The notes under the pieces were generated by a model. That model ran no database searches. It had not been told where the DNA came from and saw only the letters and a program-made list of their open reading frames with translations. From Eubacteriales Family XIII. Incertae Sedis bacterium (GTDB lineage Bacteria; Bacillota; Clostridia; Peptostreptococcales; Anaerovoracaceae): a DNA stretch of 38,482 nucleotides. Numbering within the stretch: position 1 is the first letter of the stretch; every line of letters begins with the position of its first letter. Both the position numbers and the translations under genes were made by a program. Shown here one piece after another: positions 15,884 to 23,984 of the stretch. The stretch covers positions 1-38,482 of the forward strand of contig JAISMX010000111.1 of the NCBI GenBank assembly GCA_031276515.1, given 5' to 3'.

Positions 15884-15887
15884 ACTA

Positions 15888-16805
15888 TTATTCCGCGCGT
15901 CCGGCGGTTCGCATATAATGAAACAAATACTGCTGCGCGATGCCCGCGTAAGGCCCGAAGCGGGCCGCGGCGCGGGCCGCCGCGTCCTTCTCGTCCACGC
16001 CATAAAACGCGCGCATGGCGCGCTTCATCCACACATCCACGGGGAAAGCCTCCATGCGCCCGAGGCCGAAGAGCAGTACGCAGGCCGCCACCTTGGGTCC
16101 CACGCCCGGGAGCGACAGCAGCGCCTTTTCGGCTTCGTCGATCGCCGCGCCGCGCAGCGTTTCGAGCCAAGCCGCGCCGCCGGCCTCCGCGACCTTTCGC
16201 GCGGTCTTGACCAGATATTCCGCCCTGTAACCCAGACGGCAGGACGCCAGATCCCCCTCGGAGAGTCCGGCCAAGACCTCTATGCGCGGGAAAGCGAAAA
16301 AATCGCCGCAAGCCGCGCCGCCGTCGATGCGCGCGCCGCAAGCCGCGCACAGGCGCTCCACGCAGCCCATGATGCGGGGAATGTGGTTGTTCTGCGATAT
16401 GATGAAGGAGATCAGCGCTTCCCAAGGCTCCTGATTCAGGATGCGTATGCCGGCGCCGTGGGCGACGGCGCGGGCCATGACCGCGTCCTCCGCGGTCAAG
16501 GTACGCTTGATCTCGCCGTAATCCCGCCCGAGATCCAGATAATGCTCCCAAAATCGCCGGTCATTGGATTCTTCGCCGTCCTCTTCGCCGCGTGACGCGG
16601 CGGCGGTGATTTTCCGGATTTTTACATCTCCCGCGCCGCTTTCCGAATTCGTGAGCGCGAAGGAGATGTTGGCGGCGCGGCCGCGGGCGACGCCCGTGTG
16701 GCTGCCGTCGTTTTCGCGCTTCCACCTGAAGGCTTGCCCGCATTCGAATATCTGCAAGGCGTCAAAATCCTCGACGTTCCGAAAAACGATCGCGTCTCCG
16801 CTCAC
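15888..16805 (-). CDS. 8-oxoguanine DNA glycosylase / AlkA-type HhH-GPD glycosylase
   Basis: FECGQAFRWKRE, PWEALISFIISQNNHIPRIMG, LPGVGPKVAACVLLFGLGRMEAFPVDVWMKR. GTG start overlaps the upstream TGA (aaGTGAgc). Confidence 0.9.
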   Translation of the reverse strand: MSGDAIVFRNVEDFDALQIFECGQAFRWKRENDGSHTGVARGRAANISFALTNSESGAGDVKIRKITAAASRGEEDGEESNDRRFWEHYLDLGRDYGEIKRTLTAEDAVMARAVAHGAGIRILNQEPWEALISFIISQNNHIPRIMGCVERLCAACGARIDGGAACGDFFAFPRIEVLAGLSEGDLASCRLGYRAEYLVKTARKVAEAGGAAWLETLRGAAIDEAEKALLSLPGVGPKVAACVLLFGLGRMEAFPVDVWMKRAMRAFYGVDEKDAAARAAARFGPYAGIAQQYLFHYMRTAGRAE

Positions 16806-17608
16806 TTCAACCCTCGCACTTCTATGTTGACGGCGGCGGCGTTGAAGGCGGTCATGCCTTCCACCCGATCCGCGATTCGCCGCTGCAAATCCGTCGCCGC
16901 GTCGACGACATTCACGCCGTAGCGCATGACGAGCGAGAGGTTGACCACCGCGCCGGATTCCCCGTTGTCCGCCGCCGCTTTGATCACCGAAACCACACCG
17001 GCTTCGCCTCTGCATACGATCAGCGCTATGTCCGTCAGCGCGCGCGTCGATATCGTGTACTTGCCGGGGTAGCTGAAGGAGGGTCGAACCACCGACCTGC
17101 TCGAAACCCGCGTAACGCCGCTCCGCCCTTCTCGGATCATCTTGAGAGGGTGCATGAAATAGCCCGAGAATTCCTTTTTGAGCTGGATGGACGGCGCCGG
17201 TATGATGTGCTTTCCGAGTTCGTTTCGCTGCACGCTCGCGATCCTGCGCTCCTCCTCGGTCGTAATCGCTTCTATGTATATCGTTTCGGAAGGTCTTGGG
17301 AGACCCAGCCTGTCCACAATCTTTTCGATCATCTTGTCCGAGGTTCCGATCACGAGAATCGACGCCGGCGCGACCGATTCGATCTTCCTCGCCACCATGT
17401 CGCGGTGCTCCTCCTCCGTGAACAGGGCCGTTTTGATGGCCTTTACCCTCGTGTCGCGGCGCTTTGCGGATATGCCGGCCAGCACGCGGTTTCCGAGTAT
17501 GAAGAGGCCGTCGTCCAGAATGCTCTCTATCGACAGTTTTCTGCACAGGCCGATGGCCTGATAGCTTTTTCCGCTGCCGCTTTTCCCAACAAGCGCATAA
17601 ATTTTCAT
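16802..17608 (-). CDS. P-loop NTPase N-terminal domain fused to Asp23/Gls24-like C-terminal domain
   Basis: MKIYALVGKSGSGKSYQAIGL (Walker A); C-terminal FSYPGKYTISTRALTDIALIVCRGEAGVVSV...NLSLVMRYGVNVVDAATDLQRRIADRVEGMTAFNAAAVNIEVRGLK fits the Asp23/Gls24 pattern. Confidence 0.8.
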   Translation of the reverse strand: MKIYALVGKSGSGKSYQAIGLCRKLSIESILDDGLFILGNRVLAGISAKRRDTRVKAIKTALFTEEEHRDMVARKIESVAPASILVIGTSDKMIEKIVDRLGLPRPSETIYIEAITTEEERRIASVQRNELGKHIIPAPSIQLKKEFSGYFMHPLKMIREGRSGVTRVSSRSVVRPSFSYPGKYTISTRALTDIALIVCRGEAGVVSVIKAAADNGESGAVVNLSLVMRYGVNVVDAATDLQRRIADRVEGMTAFNAAAVNIEVRGLK

Positions 17609-17609
17609 G

Positions 17610-17638
17610 TTTACTTACCGCCGGCAATCCGGTATACT
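17610..17638 (+). promoter_or_regulatory. Putative promoter for ferredoxin
   Basis: TTTACT - 17 bp - TATACT. Confidence 0.5.
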
Positions 17639-17681
17639 GTACGTGTTGTTTGTAACGTTATTGTTTAAGGAGGGATTACGC

Positions 17682-17849
17682 ATGGCCTATACGATCAATG
17701 ATTCATGCATCGCCTGCGGCGCTTGCGCGTCGGAATGCCCCGTCGACGCCATTTCCGATGGGGATATTTACACGATTGACGGCGATAAGTGCATCGACTG
17801 CGGCGCTTGCGCGAGCGTCTGCCCCGTGGACGCTCCCGTCGAGGGATAG
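17682..17849 (+). CDS. 2[4Fe-4S] ferredoxin, 55 aa
   Basis: MAYTINDSCIACGACASECPVDAISDGDIYTIDGDKCIDCGACASVCPVDAPVEG: two CxxCxxCxxxCP motifs; AGGAGGG RBS. Confidence 0.97.
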   Translation: MAYTINDSCIACGACASECPVDAISDGDIYTIDGDKCIDCGACASVCPVDAPVEG

Positions 17850-17894
17850 TGACGCGCTGACGCGCGACGCCGGATCTTCGGGGTTTGTCGGATG

Positions 17895-17926
17895 AACGGC
17901 CGTTTCTCGCGAAGCGGCTGTTTTTT
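17895..17926 (+). terminator. Intrinsic terminator of the ferredoxin gene
   Basis: aacGGCCGTTTC-tcgc-GAAGCGGCTgtttttt stem with two G-U pairs and a T-tract. Confidence 0.75.
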
Positions 17927-17966
17927 ATCGGTCAATTATTCAATCACATGTTTGCGCGGTTGCATT

Positions 17967-18608
17967 TCATTGCAAATTGTCCGTTCTGTTGATGTAATAT
18001 ATCAAGGAATGCAAGCTGTCGCTCAGATGCACGTTTTCGAGGGCGACGAGGCTTGGCGTTTGCAGATCCACGGGCGCGAAATTCCAAATGCCCTTCACCC
18101 CGCCCTTCACGAGATCGTCCGCCGCGCGCTGCGCGCTCTCCGCTCCCGTCGTGATCACGCCGATGTCGACGAAATTTTCCGCCAAGTACACCCCGAGCTC
18201 GTCGAAATCCGATATCGCGAGACTGTTGACGCGCCGGCCGACCAACTCCGGCTTCACGTCGAACATGGCGAGCACCGAAAACCCGGTCCCGTAGTTGTGC
18301 ATGTAATTCGCAATCGCCTGCCCCAGATTGCCGGAACCCACGATCACGATGCCGTAATCGCGGTCGACGCCGAGGATGACGCCTATCTGCCTGTGGAGGC
18401 TCTCGACGTTGTAGCCGTAGCCCTGCTGGCCAAAACCGCCGAAATTGTTCAAATCTTGCCGAATCTGCGAGGCCGTATAGCCGATCATCTTGCTCAATTC
18501 ACCGGATGATATTCTATCGACGCCTTTTTTTTTCAATTCTTCGAGGTACCGCCTGTACTTGGGCAATCTCTTTATGACGGCATTTGAAACCTTGATGGGA
18601 TTCTTCAT
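17967..18608 (-). CDS. rex: Redox-sensing transcriptional repressor Rex
   Basis: VSNAVIKRLPKYRRYLEELKKKGVDRISSGELSKMIGYTASQIRQDLNNFGGFGQQGYGYNVESL; GSGNLGQAIANY. ATG at 18608 is preceded by GGAGG. Confidence 0.97.
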   Translation of the reverse strand: MKNPIKVSNAVIKRLPKYRRYLEELKKKGVDRISSGELSKMIGYTASQIRQDLNNFGGFGQQGYGYNVESLHRQIGVILGVDRDYGIVIVGSGNLGQAIANYMHNYGTGFSVLAMFDVKPELVGRRVNSLAISDFDELGVYLAENFVDIGVITTGAESAQRAADDLVKGGVKGIWNFAPVDLQTPSLVALENVHLSDSLHSLIYYINRTDNLQ

Positions 18609-18621
18609 TTTGAACGCCTCC

Positions 18622-18649
18622 AAAACAAAAACCCGGCCTCAACCGGGTT
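18622..18649 (-). terminator. Intrinsic terminator downstream of acpP, before rex
   Basis: Minus strand AACCCGG-ttgagg-CCGGGTT followed by TTTGTTTTG. Confidence 0.75.
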
Positions 18650-18722
18650 GCCGGCCGACAATAGCACGTGTGCATGCGCATCATCAGCAGGATTAAGCGT
18701 CGCCATGCGAAGTGCGGCGGAT

Positions 18723-18956
18723 TTATTTTTTAATCTGCTCCTCGACATAGCGCGCAATATCGCCGACACTTTGAAAATTTTCGGCCTCATCATCGGGTAT
18801 TTCTATGTCGAACTCATCTTCTATTGCCATGATGATCTCAACCGCATCCAAGGAATCGGCTTCCAAATCCTTCATGAGATGCGTGTCCATTGTGATGACC
18901 GCTCCGTCCAACTGCAATTGTTCTATGATGATTTCCTTGATTTTTTCAAATGTCAT
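18723..18956 (-). CDS. acpP: Acyl carrier protein
   Basis: MTFEKIKEIIIEQLQLDGAVITMDTHLMKDLEADSLDAVEIIMAIEDEFDIEIPDDEAENFQSVGDIARYVEEQIKK; DSL phosphopantetheine site. Confidence 0.96.
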   Translation of the reverse strand: MTFEKIKEIIIEQLQLDGAVITMDTHLMKDLEADSLDAVEIIMAIEDEFDIEIPDDEAENFQSVGDIARYVEEQIKK

Positions 18957-19015
18957 GGCACATTCCTCCACACCTTTGCGCAAATAGATATCAGCAAGCT
19001 GTCATTTCCTAATTC

Positions 19016-19044
19016 ATTATAAAGGACAGTACTATGAACTGCAA
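19016..19044 (-). promoter_or_regulatory. Putative sigma70-type promoter for acpP
   Basis: Minus strand TTGCAG - 17 bp - TATAAT. Confidence 0.65.
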
Positions 19045-19069
19045 TATATTTTTTAAATTTTTTACTTAC

Positions 19070-19098
19070 TTGCGCGCAAAGGCGCTACGGTATATACT
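19070..19098 (+). promoter_or_regulatory. Putative sigma70-type promoter for stalk-domain gene
   Basis: TTGCGC - 17 bp - TATACT. Confidence 0.5.
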
Positions 19099-19143
19099 TA
19101 TAATGATTATGAACCCGTCCCTGCGATTTTTGAGGTTACTGAG

Positions 19144-20112
19144 ATGAAATTCGGCGTGAGACGCGCATTGTTCGCCATCATTCCCGTAATTTTTTTCATG
19201 CTTCCTTTTGCGGCTTTCGCAGCCGGCGCGGCCGTGCCGACGTCGGCGGTCATTCTCGTGGACGGCGTTTCGACGCCTTTTGACGCGTACAATATCGACG
19301 GGAACAACTATTTCAAGCTGCGAGACCTGGCTTTCGCGATGAACGGCGGCGCGAAGCAGTTCGGAGTGGATTGGGACGCGGAATCCGGCACGATCCTTCT
19401 GAAACCTGGCGAAGCCTACACGCCGGCGGGCGGAGAGCTGTCCCCGGGAGACGGCAAGGCGAAATCGCCGGTTTTGGCAAACGCGCGGGTGAGGTTGAAC
19501 GACGCGCTCGTCGCGCCGAGCGCGTACAATATCGATGGCAACAACTATTTCAAACTGCGGGATCTGGGAAGGCTCCTGCGCTTTGGCGTACGCTGGGACG
19601 CGGCTTCAAAGACCGTCATAATCGCGACGGACGAGGAGTATGCGGATGAAAACACGGTTTCATACATGAAATCCTTCGGCGCGTACAGCGTTGCGGCGGA
19701 TTGGTTCGAATCGGCGGAGCTTTCGCAGAACGACAGATACTTCTACTTGAAAAAAGGGCAGAACCCCGAAAAAAACGCGGGCATGATCTCCGTCGAGAGC
19801 GGCAGACATCGCTACGCGGCGGAAGACCATTCGGCGTTTCGCGACGTCGTCTACCGGCAGCTGCTGAAACAGGTGTCGAACGATCCCGACGCCGGCTTTC
19901 TTTTCGGCGACGGCACGACCACGGCGAAGGGCTATACGCTTTACGTGTTCACCATCGAATACGAGAGCGCCGGCAGAACGGATAGGATGTATTACATCGT
20001 CGGCGATTACAAATACGTCCTGATCACGGAGTCGGATGGGCATGACAAGAACGCCGAGGATATAACGGCTGTGTCCAAGGCTGCGGTGGACAGCTTCGAG
20101 TGGGCGCGTTAG
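19144..20112 (+). CDS. Exported protein with duplicated copper amine oxidase N-terminal-like (stalk) domains
   Basis: Signal peptide (ALFAIIPVIFFMLPFAAFAAGA). Two copies of YNIDGNNYFKLRDL followed by FGVxWDAxSxTxxI. C-terminal domain unrecognised. Confidence 0.85.
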   Translation: MKFGVRRALFAIIPVIFFMLPFAAFAAGAAVPTSAVILVDGVSTPFDAYNIDGNNYFKLRDLAFAMNGGAKQFGVDWDAESGTILLKPGEAYTPAGGELSPGDGKAKSPVLANARVRLNDALVAPSAYNIDGNNYFKLRDLGRLLRFGVRWDAASKTVIIATDEEYADENTVSYMKSFGAYSVAADWFESAELSQNDRYFYLKKGQNPEKNAGMISVESGRHRYAAEDHSAFRDVVYRQLLKQVSNDPDAGFLFGDGTTTAKGYTLYVFTIEYESAGRTDRMYYIVGDYKYVLITESDGHDKNAEDITAVSKAAVDSFEWAR

Positions 20113-20120
20113 CGAGGCAG

Positions 20121-21005
20121 CTAATAATACACCTCGGCGAGGTAGAGGCCCTGCGGCGGCGCCGTCGGACCCGCGTTGCGGCGGTCGAGGGATTCCACCG
20201 CTCGCCGCACGTCCTCCGGATCCATCCGGCCCGTTCCGGCCAATGCCAGCGTTCCCGCGATGATGCGAACCATATTGTAGAGAAAACCGTCGCCCGTGAC
20301 CTCTATGACGGTCATGCTCCGGCCCTCGCCGGCGGACTTTGTCTCAATGTTGAGACCGAAGAGCGTTCGCACGGTCGTTTTGCGCGCGTGGCCGCCGGCG
20401 GCCTGAAAGGCCCGGAAGTCCCGCGTACCCACGATGTGGCGGGCGGCGGCGCGCATGGCGTTTGCGTCGAGCGTCTCCGCCATCTGCCAGCAGGAATTGC
20501 GCAGAAATATGTCCGTTTGCGGCGTGCTCAGTATGCGATAGATGTATTTCTTGCCCTTCGCGTCGTAGCGCGCGTGAAAATCCTCGGGCATGCGCGCCGC
20601 TTCCCTGACGCGCAGATCGCCCGGCATTCCGATGCGCGGCACACGCCCCGCGTCGGTCTTGCTTTTGCCGGCGCAGACCCCGGTCTCGGCCAAACCCGCG
20701 CCGGCCTTGCCATCGGCCGGGCCGGCGTCCCGCGCCGGCAACTCTATTCCGCAGCCGAGCAGATTGTTGACCGCCCGCGCGAGCCGCTCCGCCGGGATGC
20801 CGAAATCGCCCCGAAAGCTCGCCCGCTGCCCGTAGGCGTGAACGCCGGCGTCGGTGCGGCTCGCGCCGTGGACGGAGACCTCCGCGCGGCAGACGGCCGA
20901 AAGCGCGGCCTCGAGCTCCCCCTGCGCGGTGCGCGCGCCGGGTTGCTTCTGCCAGCCGTGAAAGCCGGCGCCATCGTATTCCACCGTGAGCAAGATGTTT
21001 TTCAT
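20121..21005 (-). CDS. truA: tRNA pseudouridine(38-40) synthase TruA
   Basis: MKNILLTVEYDGAGFHGWQKQPGARTAQGELEAAL; SRTDAGVHAYGQ (catalytic Asp); GDGFLYNMVRIIAGTL. Contains an insertion around residues 90-129. Confidence 0.95.
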   Translation of the reverse strand: MKNILLTVEYDGAGFHGWQKQPGARTAQGELEAALSAVCRAEVSVHGASRTDAGVHAYGQRASFRGDFGIPAERLARAVNNLLGCGIELPARDAGPADGKAGAGLAETGVCAGKSKTDAGRVPRIGMPGDLRVREAARMPEDFHARYDAKGKKYIYRILSTPQTDIFLRNSCWQMAETLDANAMRAAARHIVGTRDFRAFQAAGGHARKTTVRTLFGLNIETKSAGEGRSMTVIEVTGDGFLYNMVRIIAGTLALAGTGRMDPEDVRRAVESLDRRNAGPTAPPQGLYLAEVYY

Positions 21006-21041
21006 GTGCGGGCGCGCACGACGGGTGCGCGGCGCGGCGCG

Positions 21042-21782
21042 CTACGGCGCGATTCCAAAATACAATCGCAGAACATACGCAAACTCCTCGGGAAACAACA
21101 AATACACGGCCGCGGCGCCCGCGATGAAAGGTCCCAATGGCGCTTCGTCCGAGGCCTTGACGCTGCCGCGCGCCAATCGCAGCGATAAAAATACGGCGCT
21201 GGAAACGGCCGTCATCAGCATGACCGCGATTATCCCCCAAAGTCCCGTTATTAGACCGCAGACCGCCGTCAGCTTCACATCGCCAAACCCCATTATTTCC
21301 CTTTTCATGATAAGACTTCCCAAGAACGCGATCAGGAAGAACAGCCCGCCGCCGAGAAGCATGCCGAACAGGGGCGACAGGAAGGCGTATTTCCACGAGC
21401 CGCCAAAGCCAAGCGCCGCGAAACCTATGCCCGTGACGGCCAGCAGTATCACGAATTGGTCGGGAATGATGCGATATTTGCCGTCCGACAAGCCGACGAG
21501 CAGCAGCGCCCACAGAGCGGGCAGGGCGGCGGCGCCGTAGGCCCACGATAGGAGGAGCGCCTTGAAGGCGGATGTCGCGAACACGAGGGAAAAGAGCAAG
21601 GCCCAGGGGTATTTGCCGATGCGCGGGGGCAGGTGCCTGTCGTCCGGAACTTCGTCATAGTCGCAGAGCCATTTCGCGGGCATCTTGTTGAACACGAAGA
21701 CCGCCCCGTAGCCGGCGAAGATACCCGCCGCAATCGACACGGCCATGGCCGCCGCGCGGGAAAACAGCATGATATTATCCAT
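21042..21782 (-). CDS. Prepilin peptidase, A24 family (PilD-like)
   Basis: Polytopic protein with SDGKYRIIPDQ and MGFGDVKL (GxGD) aspartate motifs. Confidence 0.85.
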   Translation of the reverse strand: MDNIMLFSRAAAMAVSIAAGIFAGYGAVFVFNKMPAKWLCDYDEVPDDRHLPPRIGKYPWALLFSLVFATSAFKALLLSWAYGAAALPALWALLLVGLSDGKYRIIPDQFVILLAVTGIGFAALGFGGSWKYAFLSPLFGMLLGGGLFFLIAFLGSLIMKREIMGFGDVKLTAVCGLITGLWGIIAVMLMTAVSSAVFLSLRLARGSVKASDEAPLGPFIAGAAAVYLLFPEEFAYVLRLYFGIAP

Positions 21783-22479
21783 AATATAATAAATATACCG
21801 TTATGACCCAATCCAAGAGGAGCTGTTCCGGCGCCGCGCCGTCTTCCTTCGCGCCGGCGGTCGATTCCGCGCCCGCGTCCTTCGCGCCCGCGCCTTTCAC
21901 GCCGTCTCGCGTCTTTGCGTCCGCGTCCTTGTCTCCGGTCTCCGCAGCGTCCGCGTCCTCCGCATCGCCGGAATCTTCCGCCGGCGCCGGTTCAAACGAG
22001 AAACTTCCAATTTTGTAGGTGGCCGTTTCGCTCTTTTCGAGCGAAGCCACGAAGCGCACGCCACCGTCATAGGAGGCGCGCACATGGACGGTGACGGGCA
22101 TCGAAAGGAGCTGCGGCTCGTCCGTGACCGCGCCTCCCGGCGCCTCGGGCACGCCGAGGACGACGCTCCGCAATTCGAGTCCAAGCGCGTCAACGTCCCG
22201 CGTGATGTCGTCGACCACGCCCGCAGGCGTCAAACCCTTGATGGGACGCGTTTCCAGCAATTGCCCCTGCATATCCGTTATGCGCTCGGAGATCAGCCCC
22301 GGATCGAGCATGATTTCGGCTATGGCGTCCTTTTCCTTCTCGAGCGCGATGTGCGCGTGGTAATTGCTCGCGAATTGCGCGCGCAGCGGCGGATACAAAA
22401 AATACGCGTAGGCGCAGAGCACGCCGGCCAGTGCGACGGCAAAGGAGATTCGCAGCAGCGCGACGCGTTCGTCCTTCAT
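21775..22479 (-). CDS. PilO-like type IV pilus assembly protein
   Basis: One N-terminal TM, periplasmic-type coil and fold (MKDERVALLRISFAVALAGVLCAYAYFLYPPLRAQF...LISERITDMQGQLLETRPIKGLTPAGVVDDITRDVDALGLELRSV); position after PilMN. Confidence 0.65.
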   Translation of the reverse strand: MKDERVALLRISFAVALAGVLCAYAYFLYPPLRAQFASNYHAHIALEKEKDAIAEIMLDPGLISERITDMQGQLLETRPIKGLTPAGVVDDITRDVDALGLELRSVVLGVPEAPGGAVTDEPQLLSMPVTVHVRASYDGGVRFVASLEKSETATYKIGSFSFEPAPAEDSGDAEDADAAETGDKDADAKTRDGVKGAGAKDAGAESTAGAKEDGAAPEQLLLDWVITVYLLYYG

Positions 22480-23984
22480 TCGCTCACCTCCCCCGCGGGG
22501 ACCTCCCAGGAGATCGTGACGACGCAGCGCCAAAGCCCGTCGTCGGTTTTGTTCATGACCACGGGATCCTCGACCGTCAAATTGCCGCCGCCGTTCATTT
22601 TCTCTTTGGCTTCGAGAAAAAAATCCGGGTCGGAGGTCGTGAAGGTCAGTTCCACGCCGGCGCCGCTGTTTTCATGCGTCATGCGCTCGACGCGCGACCT
22701 CGCCAGCAGCTCGTCGCCGATTTTGAGGAGCAGGTCGCCGTACTTCAGATTTTTGTTCTGCATGTAGGCTTCTTCGGCCATATGGCTCTGAAGCAGGGCG
22801 TTGAGCTGCCGCTGCGCGGCGAGCTTCTCCCGCGCCTCCGCGTAAATCGGTCTCGTTATGATGGCGACGCTTTTCGCGTTTTCCTCCTCTATATAGCGAT
22901 TCGCGAGCGGCATGGCGGACATCGCGGCGACCGCCGCCAATGAGAGAAACACCGCCGCGGCGCGCGCGACGCCGCGTTCCCGCCGCTTGCGAAAACCGCC
23001 GTACAGCAGATTCTTCTTCCTCAGGCGTCCCAATGCCGCTCCGGCCGACGAAATGGCTCTGACGTAGAGACCGGGCCTGTCCGCGAGTTCACCGCCGAGC
23101 GCCACGGCGCCGCTGAGCTCGTCCGCGTAAGCGTCCAAGCTTCGGCAAGGCGTGTTCATCCGCCCCGCCACGCGGTCGGCGAAGTCCGGCGCGACGACGC
23201 GCGTTCCAAGGAGCAGGATGCAGTCGGGCTTGGCGTTCGCGCCGCCCTCTCCGCTTTCGATCCGCGAGACGATCTCGCGCGTTTCTTCCTCGATGAACGA
23301 AAGGAGCTCTTCATCGGAAATTCCTTCGGAGATGGCGGATTCGCGCCTGTGAATCAAGCGCGTTTGCGCGAAGAAGAGGAAGCGGACGCAATCCTCGCTC
23401 ACGTCGAGACAGATGAGGTTCGCGCCGACGCGCACGTCGTTTTTCAGCAGGGCGTTCAGCAGTTTTCGCGTCATGTCCGACAGAACGGAGAGGGCCGAGG
23501 ACGCGAATCGAACCTTTATGCCCGCAAAGCGCAGCGATTTGATCAATGCGCGCAAGAATCCGTCGCTTATGGCAAATACGGCGCTCGTTAGCTTGTCCGA
23601 ATCGTCTCCGGCGCCGTAGAGCTCGTTTTCGACGATGTGGTTTCCAAGGCTCGCGGCCAGAAATGCTTCCGCTTCCGCCCGCGCCCTGCCGAAGCGATCC
23701 GAGGCGGACAGCTTGCGATGATAATATTCGTGATACGGCGCGATTTCGGAATGGAACAGGAGAGCAATGGGCGCCGGCGCGAGCCGGCTCCGCTTGAGCA
23801 TATCGGCGATGAAGCGCGCGAGCGCCTCGGGATCGTCCGCAAGGCCGCCGTCGCCGCCCTCCGTCTCCTCGCGCTCGGGCAGCGGAAACGCTCGGACGCC
23901 GCTCACGATGACGCGCTTGCCGCGCGTTTCCGTTTCGGCCATATGAAGCAAATGTCGCTCGATTTTTACCGTAAGCAGTTTCAT
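22476..23984 (-). CDS. PilM-PilN-like fusion, type IV pilus assembly
   Basis: MKLLTVKIERHLLHMAETETRGKRVIVSGVRAFPLPE... actin-like PilM-type N-terminal region, then RKRRERGVARAAAVFLSLAAVAAMSAMPLANRY (TM) and a PilN-like extracytoplasmic domain. ATGA overlap with pilO. Confidence 0.65.
   Translation of the reverse strand: MKLLTVKIERHLLHMAETETRGKRVIVSGVRAFPLPEREETEGGDGGLADDPEALARFIADMLKRSRLAPAPIALLFHSEIAPYHEYYHRKLSASDRFGRARAEAEAFLAASLGNHIVENELYGAGDDSDKLTSAVFAISDGFLRALIKSLRFAGIKVRFASSALSVLSDMTRKLLNALLKNDVRVGANLICLDVSEDCVRFLFFAQTRLIHRRESAISEGISDEELLSFIEEETREIVSRIESGEGGANAKPDCILLLGTRVVAPDFADRVAGRMNTPCRSLDAYADELSGAVALGGELADRPGLYVRAISSAGAALGRLRKKNLLYGGFRKRRERGVARAAAVFLSLAAVAAMSAMPLANRYIEEENAKSVAIITRPIYAEAREKLAAQRQLNALLQSHMAEEAYMQNKNLKYGDLLLKIGDELLARSRVERMTHENSGAGVELTFTTSDPDFFLEAKEKMNGGGNLTVEDPVVMNKTDDGLWRCVVTISWEVPAGEVSE

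Noticed and set aside
16806-17627. N-terminal extension of the glycosylase ORF (MPAVSKHENLCACWEK...)
   Set aside because: It is an alternate-frame read of the P-loop/Gls24 gene; the glycosylase homology starts at the GTG overlapping that gene's stop.
17967-18956. Rex operator near acpP/rex
   Set aside because: No convincing TTGTGAAN6TTCACAA-like palindrome found.
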